Positions 28,511 through 37,989 of a stretch of DNA of 47,540 nt are shown piece by piece. The notes beneath the pieces were generated by a model. That model did not search any database. It was given only the letters and a program-made list of their open reading frames with translations, and had not been told where the DNA came from. The translations under genes were made by a program, and so were the position numbers. Within the stretch, counting starts at the first letter, position 1; each line of letters begins with the position of its first letter. Origin of the DNA: Chrysophaeum taylorii. Taxonomy: Eukaryota; Sar; Pelagophyceae; Pelagomonadales; Pelagomonadaceae. The DNA lies in NCBI GenBank assembly GCA_029834535.1, contig JAQMWT010000245.1, positions 1-47,540 of the forward strand. Reading direction: 5' to 3'.

Positions 28511-29124
28511 TCCAGAGTCTGTAGTGTGTCCATACTTGCAATGGATAACAAGCAACTTAAAATCAACTTTTGCCAGAAAATGGCCACCAATTACGCGACT
28601 GTGCGATTGCAGTTTCATCGGGAGTATGTTTATTTTGCATGACGCGCGATCTTTAGGCCCGACGGGAGCCAGCAGGTATGGGGAGCCAGGAGAGGCTCGA
28701 GCGGTGTGGGGCTCACGGCTCAAGGCTGCGACATGAATTGGTAAGAAGCAGTGACGAACAGGAAAGACGGCGGTTATGAGAAGCAAGAAGAGGCAGAGAG
28801 AGCGCGGATGAGATGGCCTTGAAGCCAGGGGCCGGGAGTTGGTTTTCGTTCGAGGAGCGGAGACGCAGGTCGCAGGAAGCGGAGACAGGTTAGATATTGC
28901 GAAGAACGGAGGGACCTCATCAAAGGTGGAGCGAGAGGACGTCCAGGGGAGGCGCGAGGACTACAGGTGATCAGAATGTGTTCGGCGCCGGACTCTCATC
29001 ATCGACATCGGTATCGTACTTGAGATTGTCAATTTCACTAGTGGTGTTTGACCTTTCTTCGAACAGCGCCCAAAGCCGGTTGTGGTCGATGTCGTTGAAG
29101 AGTTTCCTCCAGATGGAGAAGTTG

Positions 29125-29275
29125 TGTCGCATGGCGACAGGCGTCAAATTCCCCCCGACGCTCCTTTTCGGCGCCCCTCGTCTCTCGACCCCGTGACTTC
29201 TGATCCCACGCGCCACGGAGCTCGGATTAGCCCCATGCACTTGACTGGCCTATAGTTAGTTAGTTAGTTATTTAG
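29125..29275. repeat. Dispersed repeat copy B ending in (TTAG)n
   Basis: Matches 13065-13215 in block order (CGCATGGCGACA, TTTTCGGCGC, TTAGTTAGTTAGTTA). On the minus strand it overlaps an open frame (29240-28971) whose start resembles the one in copy A. Possibly a transposon fragment. Confidence 0.5.
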
Positions 29276-29569
29276 GCGAAGTTGTGTTTGATGATTAAGA
29301 AGCCCTTGTTGTGAATCCTAAGTCAATCGCCCAGAACTCGGCCACTTCGATGTGAACGTCGTGTTTCTGCCGCGTAGCGACTGGCTCATCTGCTGATTCG
29401 ACAGTTTCTGTAAGCTTTATTACCCAGTGTTGAGCATCGGAGACAAGACAGCTCCCACACGTCCGCGGGTGTCTGCGTCTGCTGGGTGGCTGCATCCGCG
29501 AACTATTTGCACCTGCTTTTTACTGCATCCCCCGTCAATCCGTTTCCGCTGGCTATCCGCATCCGCTGG

Positions 29570-30420
29570 TTTTGCTGGCTGGGCTGGGCGAAGATCGCTT
29601 CCAGGTTGGGGGGCGCGCGAGGACGCGACAAAACACCCCCCCCCCAGCATGAAAATTTAGCCCCATGGGGTCGGCGACCTCCTTCCCTGGAGCTAGCCAG
29701 TGGCGCTTGGGAGTCTCGGACCCTCCCCGGGACGACCGTCATTGCTGCTGTAGACAGTGAATACTCGTCAAGCTACAGATCGGCAGAGCATTTGGGGTTG
29801 GAGAGAGGTATTTGGCGTGCGACGGTAACCACGACGAAGCCCCACGGGTGCACACCTCGAGTGCTCAGGGCTCACCCGAAGTCCCGCTTGGACCACGGGC
29901 ATGCCCCTCATGCATCGCGGCAGATCTTCGCATCCCTGAAACTGTAGAAAGTAGGCGATCCGAGCCGAAAACAGGTCACATTCAGTACCTCGTCAAGTAC
30001 TACCGCTCGGAGTCGCGCGTTTGGCTACGGCACAGTGATCTCTCTGCAGCGGCGCTCCCTCTGATCCGAGCCTTGAACGCCCGTGCCCGAGAAGAGCGCG
30101 AGGCTCTCAGAGGCGCTCCCCCCCGACAGAGCCGCCGAGCCTCAGCGGCGGTCCGTAAAATGGTAGCTCTGAAGACCGGGGCGCCTGACACGCAAGGCAG
30201 GTTTACCCTCGCGTATGAGACCTCTTCGCGACTCGCGAGGGCTAGAGACAGGCGCGTAAGCGTATGTGCGCGGCCAGGAACCCCATCCCCCCAGCTTGAA
30301 ATTCTAGCGCTGCGGGGTCGCAGACCTCCACCTCGGCACGAAACTTTAGCGCTGAGGGGTCGCGACCCCCCTGCCCAATATCTCGTTGTCCTCGCGCGCC
30401 CTCCCCCTGGAAGCGGTCTT
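29570..30420 (+). mobile_element. Chromodomain-bearing dispersed repeat, copy 1
   Basis: A second copy lies at 46795-47540; shared landmarks in order are GGGCTGGGCGAAGA, the C-run followed by GCATGAAAATTTAGCCC, AGTGGCGCTT, and at the distal end CAGACCTCC and TTTAGCG. Within 29940-30110 (plus) one frame reads as a chromodomain remnant: V-E-S-R-R, then K-T-G-H-I-Q-Y-L-V-K-Y and an R-V-W-L-R-H-S-D-L block followed by an I-R-A-L segment, as in the C-terminal tail of chromovirus integrases or related transposons. No integrase or reverse transcriptase core is present, so it is a truncated or non-autonomous element. Confidence 0.6.
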
Positions 30421-30424
30421 CGGC

Positions 30425-30535
30425 CAGCCCTGTCCGCATCCGCGGCGTATCCGCATCCGTAGGGGCCCTGGTCGCGGATATTTGCGGTCACGGTCCAAAT
30501 CCGCGGGTCGGATGTGAAAACGCTCCGCATCCTTG
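30425..30535. repeat. Short CCGCATCC array
   Basis: Several degenerate CCGCATCC/CGGATA units immediately follow the chromodomain repeat, like those at 29455-29590 that precede it. Confidence 0.45.
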
Positions 30536-30581
30536 AGTTCCTTACTTCGAAGCTGGGTTAAGTCCGCCGCTAGTTTTTGCT

Positions 30582-31165
30582 TTCGCCGTGATAGTTTTGC
30601 CTGCGTGGGTCACCTCACGGCGCTCATTTGTTCTTTGTTCCTTCCCGCGTTGTAACGCTGCCGTGATGATGTTGCTCGTGTGGCTAACATTGCGGCACTG
30701 TTTTGGTTCAGTGTTTTTCGATATCGCTTTGCTGGTGTTGTGTGGCTCACATCACGGCGCTGTTTGGTTCTCTGCTCAGTTCCATGTTTGGATGATGGAT
30801 CTGGTCCTGCCGTGATGCACTGATGGTATTGTCTGTGTGACTAACATTCCGCCGTGGCTTTGATTCAATGTTTACAATATCGCTGTGCTAGTGTTGCCTG
30901 TGCGGCTCCCCTCGCGGCGGTGCTTGGTTCTCCGCTCGGTGTCATGCTTAGAACATTGCCGTGATGGTGCTGCCTTTTTTGGCTTACATACCGGCTCAAT
31001 GTTTGCGCTATCTTGTTGCTGGCGTTGCCTCTGATCTAGAGTTCTGTGGCTCACCTTGCGGCGTTGCTTTGTTTGGAAAGGTGTGTAGATACGTGAGTGG
31101 TGCCTTCAAGGCGCTGCTTGGTTCTCGGACCGTTTCCTTGTTTCGACTGGTTCATTGTCAGGCCT
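30582..31165. repeat. Degenerate ~70-bp minisatellite
   Basis: About eight tandem units share the core CCGTGATG-TGTTGC-TGTGTGGCTCAC-TCACGGCGCTG-TTTGGTTCTCTGCTC, each diverged by substitutions and small indels. Units start near 30584, 30660, 30733, 30808, 30886, 30958, 31035 and 31095. A stray piece of the last unit resembles 3700-3730. Confidence 0.7.
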
Positions 31166-31336
31166 GATACAGCAACTCCTGCTGTCAGCCTAACCTTACA
31201 TCGCATCTTACCATACCCCTTTCCTCACAAGCATCCAAGCATACGTCAGCACCCTTTATTGAGGACAGCTGAGGATCTATCGCCCTTATTCTTATTATTT
31301 TACCACGGGAGAGTTCTGAAGTTTGTTTTACCACAG

Positions 31337-31768
31337 TTCTCGACGCTCGGACTCCACGGGGAGTACGACGAGGAGGAAGAGAGAGCTGAAGAACAGCGCG
31401 ACGGCGACCAAGAAAGACTGGACATTCTCGAGCAGAAACGAAACGACTTCATCGCCATGGTGAACGATACGCAGGCCAAAAACGAGGAAATGAACAACAT
31501 CCTCCTTAGGTATCAATCACAGGTGCGTGTACACTGGCTTATTGACCACGATCGCACTCACCGTCTGTTCATTGCGCAGATCCCCGAACGCCTCCCAAAA
31601 GTCACGTCGACGGGCGCAAGGCAAGAACCAGAACTGCCAAAGGCGAGCGGGCTCCCGCGAACCAAGGGGGGCAACCTCACGGCAGGTTCGAGTCCAACGG
31701 TGTCGGAAAAAGGAGAGGACAACCCGCCAAAGCGAAAAGGCAGAGTCGCATCATCGCGCGTCATGTAA
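31337..31768 (+). CDS. Charged coiled-coil exons, upstream exon not found
   Basis: A pyrimidine-rich acceptor (TTTTACCACAG at 31326-31336) opens a frame coding for an acidic heptad-rich helix (E-E-E-E-R-A-E-E-Q-R, L-E-Q-K-R-N-D-F). A likely 57-nt intron at 31523-31579 (donor GTGCGT, acceptor GCGCAG) is in phase and contains no stop. The last part is Ser/Pro/Lys-rich, ending at TAA near 31768. The first in-frame ATG lies well inside the helix, so a 5' exon must lie upstream in the repeat region, or the gene is broken. It immediately precedes the nuclease-like relic and might be its N-terminal part. Function is not known. Confidence 0.4.
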   Translation, partial: FSTLGLHGEYDEEEERAEEQRDGDQERLDILEQKRNDFIAMVNDTQAKNEEMNNILLRYQSQVRVHWLIDHDRTHRLFIAQIPERLPKVTSTGARQEPELPKASGLPRTKGGNLTAGSSPTVSEKGEDNPPKRKGRVASSRVM

Positions 31769-31799
31769 TGTGATATGACTCAGGAATTGCCCAAAGCAA

Positions 31800-34620
31800 G
31801 CGCTTCGCGGCATGGCAGTCGGTGTGCGAGGCCCGCATGAACATGGGATACATGTCGTCGTTTTACCGCGAAAGCGGACTCGTCTTCGAGGACGACCTGG
31901 GGAACTCACGCTCAGTGATTACCCTCTGGCGACGCGGAGTGAACTTCATGGTCCACCTCTCGCACACTCGGCAAAACATCGCCATGCACGCCCTCGCGTA
32001 CGACATGCTGGCGGATGTCGACAACGCGGAGTCGAACTATTCGACGCCACGTGCGTACGTCGGGCAAGCAGGGCCCTCGATGCCACGTTCGACGGTAACA
32101 GCACGAATATTGCACGCGGTCGCCCGTCTTTATCCCAAGACACGGTCGAAGCCATCAAGTCTGTTCTTGACGCGAATCCGACGACCTTCGACTCGCTCAG
32201 GGCGTGCGCTGCGGAAGCGAAGATGGACTTTGCGCCCATCGACGCCGAGGTCGCTATCAGTGTGGCCCAAAACCAAAAACAGGCGGTGGTGGTGCAAACC
32301 TACCACGAGCGCGTCGCGCACTTTCGATTCATGACGCAGACGGAGACCATCCGGCACAAATGGTCAATTGTGCACGAGAACTCGTCGCAAGGCGCAAAGC
32401 TGCGAGACGCACTGGACTGCGACGAGAAAGGCTGGAGGCAGGCCCGCTTGGCTATCCACCCTCCCCCCAAAAAAAAGCCCGGGAGAGGGATCCACCGAAC
32501 CCCTACGACGTGCCGATGAAGCTTATTGGCAAGAAGCCCGTGAGCTACAAGCAGGCGGCGCGAATTTTACCGAGGTCTACGGGCAGGCATCGTGGGACCG
32601 CGACAAGCGCGACTACGGGCATGTTGCCCTTTCGCCGCTCTACGAGTTCGTCGTAAAGCTCTACACGATAGAACATACCACGAGGTTCGCGAGAAGCCGC
32701 AACGAGAAACAAAAAACTCGGCAAAGTTAATGGCCGAAAAGAACACCTCGAGCGGTTGCTGCACGTGCCGCGGCAAAAAATCAAAGCGACCCTCTTCATT
32801 CTCGAGTATTCTCGCGTGGTTGCGCGTCAGCAATCTCGAGGCGACGGCGGTGCGGACAACGATCCGGCCAACGATTCAGTAGTCATCGCCGAGGCGTACG
32901 ACCCGGGCGCCCTGTTCCCGCTGATGCGAGGGCACAAAGGCAGCAATATGCCCGTTACCGACGCCATCGTTCAGCAGGGCTTACGGTTTATAGTGAGATC
33001 GTTGGGCATAGACGTGGACTTGGACTCGCTTCCGACCGTTGGCGTCGACGACCTGTACGGTCTACGCAAGGCGTACAAGTCCCCGAACCGTGCCCCGGTA
33101 TGGAGAAGATTTTCTTCACGGACGGCATCGGCATCCGGATCCCTGTCGGATCCTTGTCGTCGCGTTGGGCACGAGAACGGCTACCAAAAGAGCGACGAGG
33201 GGCGTGCGGTCAACATCGAGACCCGCGGTCGCCGTTTAGAGCCCGAGGAGGCAGCGGAGGCTTTGGACGACACGCACGCCGACGCCGGCGAGCCCGAGAT
33301 TGAGCGGGTGCGAGAATGCCGATGCACGAGCAACTCGCGCAACACCAGTTGCTCGTGGAGTGACTGTCAGAGCAACGACCCCATTTGGGGCGCCCACTGC
33401 CCCAGTGACTCCAGCCGCCCATGCGACCCCGGCCGCCCGAACAGCCACCGCCGGAAGCGGACGGCGATGGCGGCTTGAATGTCGAAGACTGCGACGTCTT
33501 CGGGTCGATTGATCCGGGGATCAAGTACCCGCGGCGCCCGCATGCACGTGGTCGATCACGGCAAGGCCGAGGGTGTCGGCCTGCGAGCCGCTTGCGAGCT
33601 CAACACGAAACGTGCGCGTCTGCAGCACGAAAAAGCCCGAGCAGAAGGATGTCGATCGCGACGCATACGCTCGCACTTTCGCGACCCGCAGGACCAGAAC
33701 GCGTTGTGGACGACGTCGCGGGTCTCTGCGAGGGACAGGCGCAACAAAGCCCGAATCGAGAATCACGTCCCGGGGCACAACAGCCGCTGGGCAAGGGAGA
33801 ACGAATCTCGGTAAGAGGACCTTCAAGCGCCGTTGGAAAAATTGACATCGACGACGAGAGGCGCCGCAACCCCAGGAGAAAGGAGGACGTGCTCGACGCG
33901 CTCAAGACGTACCCCGGAAACCACGACCGAGGCAACATCATCGAGAACAGCAACAGGTGCGAGCGCGAGCGCACGGCGCTGATCCAGCGCAAGCAGTCGT
34001 GGCGGGCGGGCGTGGCAAACCGCGTCGCTCCGCCGGGAATGCGGGTAAGCTTCGGGTGTTTCGACCGTGCCGCGAAGTTTCTCGGGCCGAAGCAGGCAAT
34101 AAAAATCGGCGTTGAAAGCGCGCCCGAGAAGCAGGTGGCCATGGAGATCAGCAAGCGCGACAACGTCTCGTCGGCATATACACCGACGAATACCAGTCCA
34201 ACTGGACCTGCTGTTAGGGGGAATGTGAAGCAGGACGTCCACGGGTCATCGTGGAGAGCACATGGCACTTCCTACTGCGCGTCGTGATGCATCGACGCGA
34301 CGTGTTCGCGTCTCGGATCCTGGCGCAGACGGCTCTCGCGACGGGCGTCCAACGACGCTGGTCGAACACCCAACGACCACAATCCCACAACACCGACTAC
34401 GCGCTTCGCGGCGACGGCTTCGGCAACCGACCATACGTCGACGTGAATAGGAACAAGGGCGTTGGGAAATACTTAGCTTGCCAAAGAAAGAAAGGAAGAA
34501 AGTCTGTCTCGAGAAGAAAGCCTTTCTGGCGGAGGCTGGCAGAGCCGCCCGACGATCCACCCGGGCCGGAGCCTCAACAAAAACGACTTCCCGTGGTTCC
34601 TCAAGCCGCTCTTCCATAAA
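31800..34620 (+). pseudogene. TnpB/Fanzor-family RNA-guided nuclease relic
   Basis: Fragments in several plus-strand frames follow the order of the TnpB/Fanzor family. Near 32900-32990 is a P-L-M-x(5)-S-N-M-P-V-T-D segment like the family's pre-RuvC linker; near 33103-33135 F-F-T-D-G-I-G-I matches the common T-D-G strand. RuvC-I is F-G-S-I-D-P-G-I-K at 33499-33525 (Asp codon 33511). Before RuvC-II comes S-F-G-C-F-D-R near 34060; RuvC-II is T-D-E-Y-Q-S-N-W-T-C-C (Glu codon 34188), reading into the expected Zn-finger cysteines. RuvC-III is H-R-R-D-V-F-A-S-R-I-L (Asp codon 34299). A TAG at 34215-34217 lies between the last two in one frame, and frameshifts occur near 33530 and 34155-34170. Some breaks upstream may be introns. 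The catalytic triad is visible, but the gene is not functional as given. Confidence 0.62.
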
Positions 34621-34783
34621 TTACCACGCTCGCAGGTGCACGACGACGACGACGACGACGTCGAGTCGACGTTCCGACCCGTCAAAAGTCGACCCAATAC
34701 TCCTTCCCCTTTTTGAGTGACTGACTGAGTCCACGTGCAAATAAAATTGCCACGTTGTTTGTTCCGGAAGGGGTCCCTTCTTG

Positions 34784-37700
34784 ATGGGGCCCGGCACCAC
34801 GTTGGTGTTGGTGGCGGCGAGACTGGGGTCGGCGTCACGGGAGCTCGATTCGTTCGACTACTCGATGCCTATTTTCGTCGTTAATATGATCGCCTCGTCG
34901 TTCGAATGCTACCAGAACGCGCCGTTGATGCTGAGTGGGGCGACGCGGGACGGGTTGATTGTGAGCGGGGCGGGCTCCCCTTTGACCGAACGGCTCCGGA
35001 TCGAGTCGACGCAACAGCTCCTATTTTCTGTTATGTCGAGCGCCGAGTCGTTTTTCGCACTATACGTTGGATTCGAGGACTCGACGTGGTCGGCGTACTA
35101 TCAGTTCGACAAGGTCGCGCCCGGGGCGTTCACCTTTGGTCACTCGACGCGCGCGTGGCGGAACTCGACGTACGACATCGAGCCGTGCAACAACAGGATG
35201 CTGTGCGGGGGGTTGTTTTACGCCAATGCCCCCGGGGGGACGCCCGGGGAGAAGTACGCCGCGTTCCACGACTACGATTGCACGCGGACGTCGTGGTACC
35301 GGTCGGGGATGGAGCGGCGCGAGGGGATATCGGAGGTGTATTTGGCCGCCGACCAGGGGCTTGGGTTGACGGGGTATAGGGCTCTCCTCGACGGGAACGG
35401 GACGTTCGTCGGCGTCGGCGGCTGGGACTACAGGCTCGTAGACTTGTCCGAGCTCCTCGCGTCGTCTGCCGATCAGTACTCCCTGAGCAAGCCCAATACG
35501 TCCCTATTTGTGATCGAACGGGAGGCAAACGGCTCGATGCTGTTGATGGCGACGTCGGGGGACCCGAAGAGCACCGAACGTATCGATGCCGACGGCAGGC
35601 GATGGCGCGTCCCGTTTCTCGAGTCTCCGGAAAAGTACGCGCGACACGCCGCGGAAGTGTTGGATCGGGACGGGTGGCCCGAGGGCCGGCTGCTGATGGA
35701 CGACCACCGGTACGTCTTCATGTCGAACCTCTCGTTCGGCGGGTTGTATTTTCCCCGCGACGTGTACGTCGTGACGAGCTACGACGTCTCGTGCGTCGCG
35801 GGAGAGTTCGAGGATGTTTTGGCGGGCGGGTGTTCGAGCTGCGCGGCGCCGACCTTTTCCACGGATAGGGCCGAGTCGTGCTCGTTGTGCTTGGTCGGGT
35901 ATTACCGCGAGGACGAAGACGGCGAGTGCAAGGAGTGCCCCGACCACACCCGGTGCGAGACCACGGACGTGACGCTCTCGACTCTTCCCGTAGAGAAGGG
36001 CTTCATGCGAATGCGCGTCGACTCGGACGAAATTCACTCGTGCATCGGGAGTACCTACGACAACAAGGCCGGCGACACCGACGTGTGTCCCGGGGGCACG
36101 GATCCGAGCAACGTCCCGTGTGCGCCCGACTCGAACCGAAGAGGTCCGCGTTGCGCGGCGTGCGAGCGCAAACACTACGAGAGACCGAGCAGCAGTAGGA
36201 AGTGCAGAAAGTGTAGCCTCCGCAAGTTCTTCGGCACGCCGTCGACCGTGGCATTGGAGGTCGCCTACTCGCTCATCCTTCTGTTGATCTTTTACTGGGT
36301 CGCCGAAGTCGCGAGACAGTCAGCGATTGACTTGAAGCGAGCGAACAAGTACGCGCGTCTCGAGACGAAAATCCGAACCAAGTGGAAAATCATGTTCGTG
36401 GGGCTGCACATCCTCTCGACGATGCCGGCGACCCTCGAGGGCGTGCCGTACCCCTCCTTTTACCTGCGACTTGCCCAAATCTTCGCTTGGCTCGACTTTG
36501 ATATCGTGCGGTACGCGCCTCTTTCGTGCATGGGTACCGCCTTTGGCGTGCGGGAAGGTCCCGGGGCGCCGGCGTACAAGCAAGTCATCTTAACCACGCA
36601 GCTCCCGACATTCCTCATCGCAGCCTGCTGCGTCTACGCCTACGTCTTCGGCAAGTACCGCCACAAACTCCGTTGCTGCTGCTGCTGCTGCTGCCGCTGC
36701 CGCTGCCGGCTCGAAAGGCGCCGGAAGAGGCGACGATCGTCTCGCGACAACCTCGCCAACAACAATATCAAGGCCGCAAAGCCGCAGGAGCATGAGGGGG
36801 AGGTTGTCGTTTCCGACGAAAACGACGTCGTCGTCGTCGACCGACAGGACGACGAGGATTACCTCAACATAGTCCCGACGACGACGTCGGGCGACCAAAT
36901 TTTCTGGTCGATATTCATGAGCATCTACCTCTTGATCACCTACTGCTTGTACCCCGCCGTGGCCAAGTCGATATTTTCGGTGTTCCGCGCGTGCGACCGG
37001 TACGACTCCCCCCACGGCACGGGGTCGGCCGCGTATCTTCGGGGCGAGTACGCGACGCGTTGCGATACTCGGGTCTTCAAGGTGTTCCAGACGTACTGCG
37101 CCGTAATGATCGCGGTCTGGGTCGCCGGCGTGCCGGCTGTCTACGCAATTCTTTTGTGGCGAAAAAGAGACCGCCTCGACCCGCTCGTCGACGACGGCAA
37201 AAAAGCTCGAATGCCCGCGTCTGGCCTCGTCGCGCGGGCGATGGAAATTAGAGAAGCGGACGCGTCGATCGCCTCGCTCCAGATTCTCTTCGGCCCCTAC
37301 GAACCCCAGTTCTACTTGTACGAGGTCTACGAGACCATCAGACGGTGCATGGCCACGGCGGTCGCCTTCGTCGTTGCCCCGGGGTCCTACCTCCAAGTCT
37401 TTTACGCGATCGTCGTCTCGCTCGTCAGCATCAAGGTCGCGTCATATTTGGAGCCGTTTTTCGACCCCTCCGACGACCTCCTCTTCGAGACGCAAGTCTG
37501 GATTATCCTCTTCTCCCAGCTCGTTTCCCTCTATCTCATGATCCGTCCCTCGAGCTCGAAATCCGCCGGAACGATCCTCGTTCTTCTCCTCCTCCTCGCC
37601 ATTTGCGCAGCGATCTTGTTCATCCTGCGCGACTTTCATCGCGAGTACGCCCTCGTCCACATGTTCGGCCAGGATCTCCAGGCCGCGGGCCAGAGAATGT

Positions 37701-37924
37701 TGAAGGAGCTCAAGGACGAGATTCCCGCGCTCGTCACGTCCACCGAAGACGTCGAGTTTGTCGACGACCTCGACTTCAAGGAGGAGGAGGAGGAGGAGGA
37801 ATATCCCATCGGAGAAAACTCCCTCTATTCCTCGAGGTTGTCCGTCACCGACGTTCCTCACGCGGAGGCCCTCAGGATCACCGGCCACGCCCGGGCCAGA
37901 AAAAAAGAGTGCTCGAATCAATAA
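34784..37924 (+). CDS. Cache-domain multi-pass membrane receptor
   Basis: 1046 residues in one exon; ATG 34784 (a TTG lies one codon earlier). After a weak signal sequence, residues about 50-335 look like an extracellular double-Cache sensor: R-T-S-W-Y at 168-172, then an E-V-Y-L strand, and a G-x-F-V-G-V-G-G-W-D-Y-R-L-x-D-L-S-x-L-L block at 207-225. Residues about 338-480 are cysteine-rich with C-x-x-C repeats like ephrin-receptor/GCC modules and an R-R-G-P-R-C-A-A-C motif. Then about eight or nine helices, with a cytosolic loop carrying a Cys run (encoded by CTG repeats at 36675-36705) and many Arg, followed by an acidic tail. It is a paralogue of the 25056-27904 gene. Cache domains bind small molecules; the ligand and output are unknown. 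Confidence 0.78.
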   Translation: MGPGTTLVLVAARLGSASRELDSFDYSMPIFVVNMIASSFECYQNAPLMLSGATRDGLIVSGAGSPLTERLRIESTQQLLFSVMSSAESFFALYVGFEDSTWSAYYQFDKVAPGAFTFGHSTRAWRNSTYDIEPCNNRMLCGGLFYANAPGGTPGEKYAAFHDYDCTRTSWYRSGMERREGISEVYLAADQGLGLTGYRALLDGNGTFVGVGGWDYRLVDLSELLASSADQYSLSKPNTSLFVIEREANGSMLLMATSGDPKSTERIDADGRRWRVPFLESPEKYARHAAEVLDRDGWPEGRLLMDDHRYVFMSNLSFGGLYFPRDVYVVTSYDVSCVAGEFEDVLAGGCSSCAAPTFSTDRAESCSLCLVGYYREDEDGECKECPDHTRCETTDVTLSTLPVEKGFMRMRVDSDEIHSCIGSTYDNKAGDTDVCPGGTDPSNVPCAPDSNRRGPRCAACERKHYERPSSSRKCRKCSLRKFFGTPSTVALEVAYSLILLLIFYWVAEVARQSAIDLKRANKYARLETKIRTKWKIMFVGLHILSTMPATLEGVPYPSFYLRLAQIFAWLDFDIVRYAPLSCMGTAFGVREGPGAPAYKQVILTTQLPTFLIAACCVYAYVFGKYRHKLRCCCCCCCRCRCRLERRRKRRRSSRDNLANNNIKAAKPQEHEGEVVVSDENDVVVVDRQDDEDYLNIVPTTTSGDQIFWSIFMSIYLLITYCLYPAVAKSIFSVFRACDRYDSPHGTGSAAYLRGEYATRCDTRVFKVFQTYCAVMIAVWVAGVPAVYAILLWRKRDRLDPLVDDGKKARMPASGLVARAMEIREADASIASLQILFGPYEPQFYLYEVYETIRRCMATAVAFVVAPGSYLQVFYAIVVSLVSIKVASYLEPFFDPSDDLLFETQVWIILFSQLVSLYLMIRPSSSKSAGTILVLLLLLAICAAILFILRDFHREYALVHMFGQDLQAAGQRMLKELKDEIPALVTSTEDVEFVDDLDFKEEEEEEEYPIGENSLYSSRLSVTDVPHAEALRITGHARARKKECSNQ

Positions 37925-37989
37925 ACTCAAGATTCAACCACCCCCCCCCCCTTTACAATAAATAAAGAACACGGGAGACGAGAAGATCT

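Noticed and set aside
28000..28540. Open frames of 80-138 codons
   Set aside because: They are created by the CCGCATCC repeat, which reads open in several frames on both strands.
28125..31165. CRISPR-like array
   Set aside because: Repeat units are degenerate and contiguous with no unique spacers of regular length; the DNA is eukaryotic.
32520..32730. IS66-transposase-like L-Y-x-I-E segment
   Set aside because: The similarity is a short string (L-Y-T-I-E-H plus a basic stretch) and no other IS66 motif is present; the surrounding frames fit the nuclease relic better.
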